Shown here in pieces: positions 34,578 through 45,508 of a stretch of 64,000 bases of DNA (position 1 is its first letter; each line of letters starts with the position of its first letter). The notes under the pieces were generated by a model. The model was not told where the DNA came from and did not search any database. It saw only the letters and a program-made list of their open reading frames with translations. Position numbers and translations under genes: made by a program. The DNA is from Lepraria neglecta (Eukaryota > Ascomycota > Lecanoromycetes > Lecanorales > Stereocaulaceae), in NCBI GenBank assembly GCA_033220425.1, contig CM065646.1, positions 3,975,501-4,039,500 on the forward strand. Reading direction: 5' to 3'.

Positions 34578-37500
34578 TCACACTTTGGCATTGACGGCCA
34601 GAGATAGATCAGACCCATCCGCTCTCTTCTTAGACTGGGTCTCTTGCGCCAGTGACTCATCCTCAGCAGGTCTCTTTCTATGCTCCAATCTTAACGGAAC
34701 AGGATGTTCTTCTTCGACAAAGCTCTCTTCATGGTGAGAGCCTGACACTAGCGACTCGTGCTTAGTAGAACCATCACGCGATGATTTTTCTTTCTCGCTC
34801 TTCCAAAGAGCCAGCTTTCTCGCAGACTTAATGATATCAGGATGCTCAGCGCCATGCAACTTGGTATCCGCTTGGTGTACCTCGGTCATGAGCCGAATAA
34901 CTTCATCTCTGTCACCGAGACCCTCACAACAGCGGGCATATTCGTATAAAGTGAGCAGCGTCTCTTTGTGCCCAGGCTCATATAATACTCTTTCGATGTT
35001 CATGACGTCCGCGAATATTTCTGATGCCTCGTGGGTCCTTCCTTGATCGAACCGTATCGCCCCAAGATCATGCATTGTGCTCAATGTTTCCGGGTCTCGT
35101 GGACCCAAGACATCCTTCCTCAGATCCAAGAACTCCAAAAAGACCCTTTCCGCCTTGTCTAATTTTCCTTGGTCACGACATGTTCGGGCTAGAAGGTGCA
35201 TTGCATTCAAAGTCTTTCGGTCTCGAATACCCAAGGCACCATTACGTAGGTTGAGACATTCTATGCAGACAGCTTCCGCCTCATATAACCTCCCTTGATC
35301 TTGATATATTTGGGCCAGAAGACACATTGCAGTCAAGGTATCTCGAACTCGAACACCCTTGGCATCTTTACACAGGTTGAGACAATCCATACAAAAAATT
35401 CCGCTACGAAGAAATTTCCTTGGGCACGAGAGGTATTCACTAATTCAAATATGCTACCAATAGTCCGTTCATGTCTCTCTCCGAGTACTCGAATACAAAG
35501 GCACACTGTTCGCAGGCCCATCTTCTCTGCCTCTTTCCGGTTCTCCTGCTTTGGATAAGTCTTTGCTAGATCACGTGTTGCTTCAATGACGTCCAGGTGC
35601 TCGGGCCCAAACAGTCTCGTAATCGCCTCTAGACGTGGCATAAGAAGCTTTCCAGCCTCGTCTGGCGCGCCCATGGAAAGATAGAAACTCGCCAGGGAAT
35701 TCACACGGATCAAAGTGTTGAGATGTTCAGCACCCAATACTTGACGCGTAGCTGCTAGGGCTCATTTATGCAAGTCTCCGACCATAACGTATTTGCCCAT
35801 TTGGTGATACGTAACAGCTAGATTGGACATGCTATTCAAAGTGGTTTGGGCTTCAGGGCACCATCTCGACAATGTTTTCTCCAAGATATGTGCCTCAAGT
35901 TTTTCGGCTTCTTCATATCTCTCTAACTATTGATATGTGTTTGCCAGGCTACCCATAGTTCCTAGTACGATCTCATCGTCCGCGTCCAAATATTTCTGTT
36001 GAATATGAAGAGCTGATTTTTGCCGCCCTTCTGCAAGCATGTAGTTCCCCTTCCTTTCCGCGAGATATCAGGAAGTACTGACTAAGAGCCTGGCGTAGAG
36101 TAGTTGGCAGTCTTCAAGCTCAGAGACATAGAGCAAAACTTCATCAGCGTGAGACATCAATACATCACACGTAGGCCGTTGTTGGAGTTGATTGGATCCA
36201 AATGGCGGGAAGCATTGCGTTAGCCTCTCGATAGCACAATCTTTCCACTTCTGGCCAAGGGATTCACATTCGAGCCAGTGCCGCGTTGCAATCTGGACAA
36301 ACCGGTGCATCTCGAAAGTTTGTTGCCCGATTTCTGCTCGGATGAGGGAGGAATTTAGAAGCATTGCTATCGCTTCAGAGAAAACAAGAGTATCAATATT
36401 ACTTTGAATCAAGAATTGAGGGATAGCCTGGCGATTCAGGCATGACATGAGGGACAAAAGATCAGCAGCCTGCGGAAAAGTACGGCGGTTATGATCAAAA
36501 GCCAGCTTCCACGAGGTAATAACCGCATTGGGCACTCGGGAGTCGCGTCGAAAGTCCGCGTTGCTGGTGTTCAAGAGCGTGGGTTGGTTCTCCCTGCTCT
36601 TGCGGAGCTCGGCCAAATATACCGGTATTGTCATTAACGGTTGCTTTTGTCGGATATATACCCCTGCTTGAGAAATAGCAAGAGGTACGTATTCCAATTC
36701 CTGCACTAGTCTGGTTGCTTCGGTCCTTGCGTCTGGTAATTTGATCTTGAGTAGGTCCAGAGACTCGGCCAAGTCCATGGACTCAACCCCAATAGGTGCA
36801 CCATAATCTTCGGTTAATTCCCGCGCAGAAGCCTGATCTCAAGCAGTAATAAGCACGATACCGTGCTACGTCTGGGGAATATAACCGATCAGAGGACGCT
36901 GGGCCTGGACCGAGGCCGTATTTTCGCCTTAGCCAGGGGCTGCAGGCCAAAGAATACGCTTGCATCGTCGGAATTATCAAGAATCAACAGCCACGAGCCA
37001 TTGCTTTCGTCCGCTAGCCACCTCGATACGAGTTACAGCGTATCAGCCTGTGCACCATCAACACCAGGCAATTTCGCATTGACTGCTATCTCTGCGTATG
37101 ACTGCTCAAAACTAGCTTTGTTGCTGGCGTGGACCTAAAATGTCGAGACATGGGGATGGTTATCCACCAGTCTATAGGCGTGTTCGATTGCAATTTGTGA
37201 TTTCCTTAGCAACTGTTAGTAACTCCAGTAGGCTTAGATTCGTTTAAACTCACCCAATACCCCCTAGTCCGTACAATGATGCGCGCCGATGAGTGCCTAG
37301 TTGGAACAACGAGTTGAGCTCAGCGAGAATGTGCTGGCGACCGACAAATCTTGAATCCCTCGTAAAGGGGATAATCGATATTTTTCTCGTATTATTCAAA
37401 GGAACGCTCATGCACATACGCTCTAAAACCGTCAGACCGCAAGCCACCAAGAACCCTTGCGTGCTGTGCTTACTACATACGAGGAGAATTGGTGAGCTGA

Positions 37501-38395
37501 GAGGCGCATAAGCCCAGTCGCTTCCAATGTTCTTGAAGATAGTCCTCAGTGACTATTTTGACCCTTCCCATCTCTTTGCACTCTTCAAGACCAATTTGCT
37601 CTAAGTCATGTTGAATGTTCAATCGGAAATAAACGTCTTGGCCGGGGTGTCTATTCTCCATCTCCTCTTTGATTTCCCGTGCTACCTTCTCGGTATCGGT
37701 AGACATATCTTTCAGGGTTTCAAAAATCGGCTTGAGGGACGTTCCAACATCCCTAGAAGTAGCCATACCAGTTCCAACGCTGACAATGCATCCGATGCTT
37801 CTTTTCGGCCAAATGTGTGAGACTTAATCTAGCGGAGCTCGGATTGGGTTATTGTACAACAGCCCGCCATTGAAGTATGAAATAGGAGGGTTGCCAATTA
37901 TGACCGGAGGAAAATACATAGGCGTTGCAGATGTAGCACGACAAGCCTGCCAGATAGCCACATCATCAAGGGCGATCCAGTGACTGTGGTAGCTTCGGAA
38001 GCGGAAGTGACGACGAGGCTTTTCAGAAGTCACGCAAACGAACCTTGAAATTCGTCAATATCACGTTATTTGAAATAAGAGAATTGAGCATACACTTTAC
38101 ATTGCTGGCCGACTAAGGTTGCTGTAGTTCATATCTCATGAAAGCATTCTCTCCATCTCGCACACTGTCTCCTAAATGCTCTTTCACTAGCCTTTTGATA
38201 GTGTTTTCCAAGGGAATAGGGTCAAAGCGTTGCTCTTCTCTTAGAACATTCGCCAATTGACCTAGTCTATTTCGTGAGATCACGCCTTCAATAGGGGAAA
38301 ATTTCCGGAGCTATTGCTAGATACGTCTGTATGCAAGTTTCTATGTCCATTCGGAGCAGTCCTAACATGACCGCAACGAGTCTAGTAACGTTAGT
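34578..38395 (-). pseudogene. Relic of a patatin/NB-ARC/TPR protein (fungal NLR-type receptor)
   Basis: Domain order on the minus strand: a patatin-like phospholipase part from about 38395, lacking its N-terminus (VAVMLGLLRMD, EEQRFDPIPLENTI, ATSATPMYFPPV, YFNGGLLYNNP); its C-terminal region 37766-37473; then NB-ARC with RFVGRQHILAELN, P-loop GLGGIG plus KS across a GT-AG intron, WLLILDNSDDA and VPLAISQAGVYIRQ. From 36070 to 34700 come TPR repeats (ALGIRDRKTLNAMHLLA type, about 42 residues each). A basic tail ends at 34578. This matches fungal NLR-like proteins, where NB-ARC oligomerises and patatin is the effector. Roughly eight to ten in-frame stops and a few frame changes are scattered along it, and the 5' end is missing. 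The stops are mostly explained by C-to-T change in CAA, CAG or CGA. Confidence 0.85.
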
Positions 38396-39914
38396 TAGGC
38401 ATTCAATTTGCAACGAGAAGCCCTGAGAAGGCGAGAAAGAGAGGATGCAGAAGGGTTGAAGACCGCAAATATTCTAGGCGATCCGGATATGATCCGGTGC
38501 GGCAGAAGACCCCTTGTGGCTGTAGCCCATACCGTGAAAGGGAATCAAGGGCTCGCTCCTAACAACACCGACAAAGCAGTACAGGCCACCCTTCTGAGCA
38601 TGGCATTTAGGGAGAAACACCTTGTGTTGGCGAGAATACTGCTCAACACGACCACGCCTAATAACAATTTCCGGGAGCTCGTGTTCAGGGCGCGAAGGCT
38701 ATTTCTCAGGCAAAAGTACGAAACGCGAGTGTCAATTAGGCTTTTAGCTCTGATCATGGGCCCTCGCATCTTGTGGCCTAAACATTCCTCGCTAGAGAAG
38801 GGATGTCTGCCAAGATGATGGGACGGCGTTGTGGTTTCCAACCCCCACAAAGGCTCCAAAGAGTTGAAAGGAAAGGCTTACCCTCCGGTAGAAGTCCCAG
38901 CAATCATGTCAAAGTAATCGCACGGTCGAGGCGAAGACGTATTCTTGTCGGGTTCTTTACCCTGCGTGACAACCATTATCTGTCACAGGATATAGAGACT
39001 TGACAGTCCTCTGATGCTACCGCGATCTAGAAAAGGTCAGTTCCAGGGTTGGATTCTCTCAAACTGGGCAATTACCCAGAGAAAGTAGACGGAGAGGGCG
39101 TTCAGCCTCACCCATCTTCGCAAGAACGCTCGGTGCTATAAGCGTTGTGTCTAGGTCGTATTTTTCTCAATGCATATCGTACTGTATGTATGTATATGAA
39201 TCATGATATAAGTGGAGGCATATGGGCAGATGATGATAGAATGATGGAGAGGTTTGGCAAGAGTCCAGAGGATCTTCGTTCGGCGCTGGTCTTGGAGCCG
39301 CGCTAACAGAACGCTGGCTTGTGATTCATCTACTGTATGTGCACTCAAAGGGGTTGATAGCGACTATGTACTGCAGCAAGGCTTACGCTAAAGAGCAAGG
39401 CGAGCAGTTTGTGTACAGTTGTGCAGGTAGTGTTCCTGACTAGCCGGCTCCACGCCAGATTGACTGCCTAAGCGAATTTGCTTTGGATGGGACTGCATCC
39501 ATCTTTCTTTATATCAATGAAAGATGGCTTCCCTTCCCTCGGACTGTCTGTGAGGGCTAGTTGCCGAGCACTATTGCACAGGAATTGGTATGGATCGTTA
39601 TGAACCATAGAAACAGTTGAACTGAAACCCAACCAAGTAACTCAATTTACTTTCGTGTTACCTTGTGAGTATGCGTTCATGGTTGGTATCTTTCTCTACT
39701 TATTCACTCTACCCTTGTCATGACTCCACTTCTTCTGGTCCATATTACGGCTCTGAACCGATCCTTCTTACCATGGACATCGCAATATTCGCTCTGCCTG
39801 TCATCAAGACATCCACCATGACAGCCAGACCAAGCTCGCGAGAGCGCCTTTCCCGAGCTCTATCTTCCCATTTCCAGTAAAATAAACCCGCATACGCGGA
39901 TTCGCCAGGTCCCC
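38396..39914. other. 1.5 kb without a supported gene
   Basis: This is where the missing N-terminus of the patatin domain would be expected, but no GxGxxG or GxSxG patatin motifs were found on the minus strand. A plus-strand open frame at 38408-38818 (136 codons) has no motif and is likely chance. Confidence 0.45.
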
Positions 39915-40742
39915 ATGCGTGTACTATGTCTAGGCATGCGTAGAACAGGTACGGTATCCATGTGGACAGCTCTGAACAAACTGGGCTTCAACGACTGCTA
40001 CCATATGCTCAACGTCTTGAAGAACCCTCCAGACGCACATATGTAGATAGAAGCAGTTAATGCAAAGTACTATTAGAAAGGCAGACCCTTTGAGAAAGAT
40101 GACTGGGATCGGCTGTTGATAGATTGCCAGGTTGGTGTCCCGGGTCTCGACTGGGCCCCCTCATACAAAACCGTAGCGGCGCTGACCAAACACCTCTGCC
40201 ACACACTCCGTTTGTGATACACCAAGTATATTTTTCTTCGAAGAATTGATCACTGCCTATCCCGACGCCAAAGTTACCCTGTCCATGCGCGACACAGATA
40301 GCTGGTACAACGGCATGATTCAGACCGTTGTCCCCATGCAGCGATCCAAAGTACTCGACTGTTTCCAGCCATGTGATAGCGTAGTCCTCGGCCACTTCAT
40401 CCCAATGATGAAAATATTGTGGAGTGCGTGGCTTGAGGGCAAGGAATTGGAGCAGATTGGGAAACAGAAGTTTCGAGCGCAGTACGAGCTAGTCCGGACG
40501 ATGGTGTCGAAGGAGACACTGCTGAAGTATAAGGTCGGCGAGGGGTGGGAGAGGCTTTGCGAGTTTTTGGATGTGCCGGTGCCAGATTATGATTTCCCTT
40601 TGGCTAATGAGCAAGAAGCTTTTGGAGATCGGTTCCAAGTGATGATCGGGATGGCGGTGCAGCGATGCTTGATAAAGAGTTGCCGGTTCTGGGAGGCATT
40701 GTCGCTGTGGGTGTAGGTGCTTCGTTGTATCGTAGGAAGTAG
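39915..40742 (+). pseudogene. Relic of a Sulfotransfer_4-type P-loop sulfotransferase
   Basis: ATG 39915 begins MRVLCLGMRRTGTVSMWTAL, the PAPS-binding P-loop opening of the fungal sulfotransferase family (often misnamed NAD-dependent epimerase). It continues with LNKLGFNDCYHML, then DDWDRLLIDCQ and DWAPSYK. The central part reads ITAYPDAKVTLSMRDTDSW, the family core. The C-terminus GIVAVGVGASLYRRK is the usual membrane-anchor tail. Two in-frame TAG stops, one frame break before the ITAYPD segment, and one near 40640 separate these pieces. One TAG stands where Trp is usual in the family. Intact members would transfer sulfate from PAPS to an unknown small molecule. The locus lies next to the NLR-type relic in the accessory block. 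Confidence 0.75.
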
Positions 40743-41478
40743 GATGGTTGCCATACAACGGGCACATTGACAAAACTTGAGCTTTCTGATCGATGTATTG
40801 CCGCTGTTGTCGCTCCTGCAGAGCTAGACTTGACAAACGAGTCCATGCCGTGTTTCCGAGCTCTGCTCTCTGCTCGAGACGACTAGGATCATGGTGGTAA
40901 TGGATGAAGCTCGGAGAATTTTCGGATGCTCGATGCTTTGGCGACCTAGCTTTGTTTACTTCTTGGCAAAATTCTATTTTCGGAATCCCTGCAGCGTCAT
41001 CACTGGACCTCGCAAAAAGTCAGCACGATTCTTCTCAATTTCTGTCACCTGTTGCGACTCTATATTACGACAGGTTCAGGCACAATGCCATCATGTTTCA
41101 TCGAATCGATCCGGATCTGTTAGATTAATGTTGGAGCTCTCATTTCGGCCAGCCTCCCCAGCCACGATTTTACGAGTCCACTACCCGCCATTAACGCCGC
41201 GTATACCTGCAACATCCACGATCTGATATCACGTCCTAACAATACCAACCTCGAAGCTTTGTGAATACCTCTGACTGCAAAGTCCGACCAGAGCCGCAAA
41301 CTGTTGACTTTTAGGGCCGATGGTTGCTTAGAGGTAGTATTTCACCCTTGATCACCCCTCTTGGGTGCATCTTACGCCACGAATCGGTTCTGCCAATCCG
41401 GTTCGGAACCATTCAAAAAGATCTGGTCTCGGAGCCTAGACTATAGCCTTCACCCTTCCTCGTGGATAGGTTCCCATC
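40743..41478. promoter_or_regulatory. Upstream region of the C2-domain gene, no other gene seen
   Basis: 736 bp; frames at 40891-41226 and 41361-41591 have no domain. The last 100 bp are pyrimidine-rich, usual for a fungal 5' leader. Confidence 0.45.
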
Positions 41479-44143
41479 ATGGTGACCAAAGTAGCGATGG
41501 CAGCGCTCGGAGGGGCACATACAGCAGGCATCTATGCCGACATGACCGTGGATGGTCCGGAGATTGGTACGTTGGTCGTCGTTATGGATAGAGCAAAGAA
41601 CCTACCCAATAGAAAGACCATGGGCAAGCAGGACCCATATTGCGCGGCAAGGTTGGGGAAGGAGGCCAAGAAGACTGAGACAGACAAACGTGGAGGGCAA
41701 ACCCCGAAATGGTAAGACAATATGTCTCAATCTTCGTTGTGCCGTGCTGATCTGTTCCAGGGACCAAGAATTACGGTTTACCGTCCATGACTCGCCAGAT
41801 TACTACCAGCTGAAGGTCTCCGTATTCAACGATGACAGGAAGACCGAGCTCATTGGAGAGACGTGGGTGTCTCTCGATCAAATAATTATACCGGGTGGAG
41901 GACAGAACGACCTCTGGCATAACCTCAACTGCAAAGGGAGATACGCAGGCGAGATCAGGATTGAGCTCACCTACTACGACACCCGACCTAGGGATGAGAA
42001 GGCTGAAGAAAGACGTCAATCTGCACCAATCAGCGGCGCCATGGAGCAAGGTAGCAGTGGAGTCTGTGGACCCAGGCAACCCAAGCCAGTCAAGCGGAGA
42101 CCCTTGCCTGCTGATCCGACCAGCTCTACTCACTCCTCTCCCCTTCCCCATACTCCCTCGAATATTGCCCAACGCTCAGTTCCTCAGCAGCGTTATGTTG
42201 AATCACCAAACGACTATGGCTTCGAGTCTACACCACCTCCAGCTAGGCGGCACCAGCACTTACAGGATGGTCCACAACACAGTTCACCTTTTACCAACAA
42301 TCTTCAACATCCAGACCCCTACAATGGCAACGCGGCTATGGCTCCAGCTTCTAATCAGGCAACACCGGATCAACTTACCCTCCACGACTCCCCCAGTCAG
42401 GGCGATTATCCACAGGGGGGCAACGTTATGTCCAATCAGAATCCTCAACCGTACGATCCGCCGTCTGGCTATGACACCGAATACGACAATGCGTGGCCAT
42501 CAAGGCCACTTACACAACCAGTTCACACGTCCAATGGCATTATTCACTCTACTTCATCACCTGCTATCATAGACGTCAGGCCACACCAGAACGTCGCTCT
42601 TACTCAGCAATACCCTCGATCAACTTCACCAAAAAGTCATAGCTATGACGAGAGTCCTACGTCTCAATACTCGAGGGACGATGGGTACGGTGCGTGGCCA
42701 AATACAGATGGTGGTGCCGTGGACGAGGACGCAGCACCACCACCTCCACCAGCACACCGACACAGTGGCTCGAGGCCCTCCTCTCAGTCTCAAGGCCGAA
42801 TGCAACCGGAATCTTACGCTCCCATTCCTGCCCCCCCGCCACTTAAAATTCGAAATGGACGTGGCAGCGTTGGTGGCAGTCCTCTGTCTCAGGTTCACAG
42901 CAATGTTTCGTATCCGGGATACCAGTCGACATCACCAATCCATTCGCAGTCTCATCCCAACCCTGCTCATTCGGTTTCCTCTCGCACGTCATACAGCCAA
43001 TTAGGCAACCCACGATCGCAATCTCCGGTCAGAGACTACGGGCCAATGCCACCCAGTCTAGTGCCGGGATACGAGCCCAGCATTGCCGAGGATGAGTCGG
43101 AGAGAATCATGCAAGAGAACCGCATGAGTGCACGGCAGCAGTATGCCGACCACCCATTGCTGCAACATCAGCAGGCACCATCACCAGTCGTACAGACAAC
43201 ACCGCAGCCATTGCCACAATTCCATCAAGCACCAGCGCCAGCACTAGCACCAGCACCAGCACCAGCACCAGCACCAGTCGTACAGACGAGACCACAGCCA
43301 ACACCTCGCAGCGTCCAGAATGTCCAAGACAGGCGAGCACATCGATCCTCTGCCCCAATTATCAACCCGCGGACAGTGAGCCCGGATCCTCGGACACCAA
43401 TCCGTAAATCCTTGAGTCCACAACCAGGCTCCGCGCCCGCTGAAAGGCGACAATCCGGCAATCCATTCTCTCCAGATTCCTTCGATGCTTTCAACCCGTC
43501 CCTTTGTGATGCCAATAGCATCAATCCGACTGGTCCAGGTTACAACACACCAGAGCAAGCTCAAGAAGCTTACCGTGAGCATGAGCGGCAAAAGAAGCTG
43601 GGTGATGGGCCTATCATTGGCAGCGATGGTCGCATCATTGATCCATCCGATCACCTACCCACGGACACATGGGCACCAGAGCCAGAGCAGAAGAAGCCCA
43701 AAAAGGGCCCGGAAGTCACTATCAGGTTCAGGCAGACTCCTCGAGGCGCTCAGCCCTTACCATCTGCAACACGTCCGCCACTCAGCGAAGTTCGTCCTCA
43801 TTCGATTTCAACCCCGATCTATACCCATAGTCCAGATAACGGCTCTCCAAACTCGGGAGGTCGAAACCGTCTGCAAAAGAAGACTCAAGGCGCGATGGCT
43901 CAGTCAGCCTCAAGTCCAATTGTACCAACACTGAATACTACACCTCGCAGCTCACCACTTAGACCAGTGGCCTCTGATCACCCATTGCGCGAGCATGAGA
44001 ATATTCCACCTCCCGTCCCAGGAAAAGTCCCAATTAATGCTGCACAGGAAGATTGGAACACCTTGAGCGAAGAGATGAGGAGGATTGACATTGGCGTTGG
44101 TGGAGGCGAAAGAAGGAATCGGAGGAGCAGATACGGCCTTTGA
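41479..44143 (+). CDS. fic1: C2-domain cytokinesis protein of the Fic1/Inn1 type
   Basis: Two exons (41479-41711, 41761-44143; 49 bp intron) encode 871 residues. Residues 30-150 form a C2 domain: GTLVVVMDRAKNLPNR, GKQDPYCAARLG, the split TPKW-DQELRFTV, YQLKVSVFNDDRK, LIGETWVSLDQ, EIRIELTYYDTRPR. The remaining 720 residues are disordered, rich in Pro, Ser and Gln, with many PxxP motifs and an alanine-proline run near residue 580 (DNA 43226-43275). N-terminal C2 plus a long PxxP tail is the architecture of S. pombe Fic1 and S. cerevisiae Inn1. These couple actomyosin-ring constriction to septum synthesis by binding SH3 proteins such as Cyk3 and Hof1/Cdc15. The conserved C-terminal WNTLSEEMRRIDIG may be a separate binding motif. 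Orthology is by architecture. Confidence 0.82.
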
Positions 44144-44472
44144 AGGCAAGCTTAGCATTTGCATTGATACCTACCTTTTGTATGCATTGATGGCGTGTGA
44201 GTTCATCTGCACACTATTTGGGTAGGAAACCCACAAAGCATCGTCGGACGACTTATGACCTGGGAGGAAAATAGAAGCATATAGACAATGAATTTGTAAC
44301 ATCTCTACTCCTGGACCCATTGCCATTAATATCTTCCCTCGAAGCACCCATCAGTCAATGTAGCCAAAGGAAAAACCCACGCTAGTAGCCCTATAGTATC
44401 AGCCTCACCAACCATATCAGCCAAGGTCGACCCTTCTCTGCCACCCTTTCCCACCACACCTCCAACGCAAAC
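44144..44472. other. Intergenic, no gene seen
   Basis: 329 bp between two plus-strand genes. No motif recognised. Confidence 0.5.
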
Positions 44473-45196
44473 ATGTCCACCGACACCGAATCCCCACCGC
44501 CCTCCCCCTCAATCCTCAACTGGACACTCGGCTTCCTCCTAGTAGGCCTAGCATGGGGTCTCACCACTCCTTTCATCCGGCGCGCAGCAGTCAACTTCCA
44601 CCCCTCCCCTCACGCCTCTCTCGACCGCATTGATACGAGGACGAAGACTGGATGGGTCAAATATAAGGTCGTGAAAGCGGTGTTTACGGTGCTGGATTTG
44701 CTGAGGAGTCCGGGGTATGCGGTGCCGCTTGTGATTAATTTGACGGGGAGTGTGTGGTTTTTTTTGTTGATTGGGAAGGCTGGTGAGTGGTTTTCTTTTG
44801 GTTTGCGGGCGCCAGGGGGTTTGGATGGAGGGTGTTGGAGAGTTTGAGGCTGAAGGCGGGATCAGAAACGCAGAGGGTGGAAACCAGGATTGGAAAGGAT
44901 GGCGGCTTAAGGGCGCTTTCGTGCTGAGGATGATATAGCTTGAAGGATCGCGTTGCTGACAATAGATATGCAGAGTTGAGTCTCACGGTCCCGATCACGA
45001 ACTCGTTAGCTTTCCTGTTTACGGTTTTGGGAGAGTGGTGGGCGGAGGGAAAGGTTATATCACGAGGTGAGTCATTTGGTCGTATTATATCGATAGAGAA
45101 ACACTTCAAGGCTGATGCATGGTGTTAGATACTTGGATTGGTATGGCATTTGTATTGGGTGGAATCGCCCTATGTGTACAGTCGAAAAATACATGA
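44473..45196 (+). CDS. TMEM234/UPF0546-family small membrane protein
   Basis: Three exons (44473-44782, 44974-45066, 45129-45196) give 156 residues. Helices: WTLGFLLVGLAWGLTTPFIRR near 17-37, VPLVINLTGSVWFFLLIG near 86-103, VPITNSLAFLFTVLGEWW near 110, and WIGMAFVLGGIALCVQ at the end. The order GLTTPFIRR, N-x-TGSVWF, NSLAFLFT and GEWW matches the TMEM234 (UPF0546) family, a drug/metabolite-transporter-like fold found across eukaryotes. Molecular function is not established. The first intron (191 bp) is longer than usual for this window but has GTGAGT...TATGCAG ends and splices in frame. Confidence 0.88.
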
Positions 45197-45240
45197 ATCT
45201 TATCCTCTTATTCATAGCGTTCCTTCCTCATTAATATCCA

Positions 45241-45422
45241 GTGTCAAATGCCTTTGGTGGCTCAGCCAACCACCTGACAATGCCTTTGGCTGAGAGCCAA
45301 ACATTTGTTGATGTAACAAGCTCATCAAAACCCACAGTGTCAAATACCTTTGGCTCAGAGCCAACCATCTGCAAATGCATTCGGCTCATGAGAGCCAAAC
45401 ATGTGTTGATATAACAAGCTTA
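45241..45422. repeat. Two tandem copies of a 96/86 bp unit with hairpin-forming half-units
   Basis: Both copies start GTGTCAAAT (45241 and 45337) and end near AACAAGCT. Each contains two internal half-units built on TTTGGCT...AGCCAA, for example TTGGCTCAGAGCCAA at about 45350, a near-perfect inverted repeat. It lies just past the TMEM234 stop, in the convergent space before the CCCH gene end, so it could be transcribed into either 3' UTR. Confidence 0.75.
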
Positions 45423-45508
45423 ACCCTTCCTTAAAATCATCAACATGGGCTCTTATAGTAATCTCACTTTCACCAATTCTCCAACCGAAATTGCTTTTTA
45501 CGTAGCAA

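Noticed and set aside
38408-38818. Plus-strand 136-codon frame beside the NLR-type relic
   Set aside because: No motif; antisense frames are equally open, so chance is likely.
42626-43654. Minus-strand frames of 83-136 codons rich in W, C and G
   Set aside because: Shadows of the Pro/Ser-rich tail of the C2-domain gene; the repetitive alanine-valine runs mirror the AP repeat.
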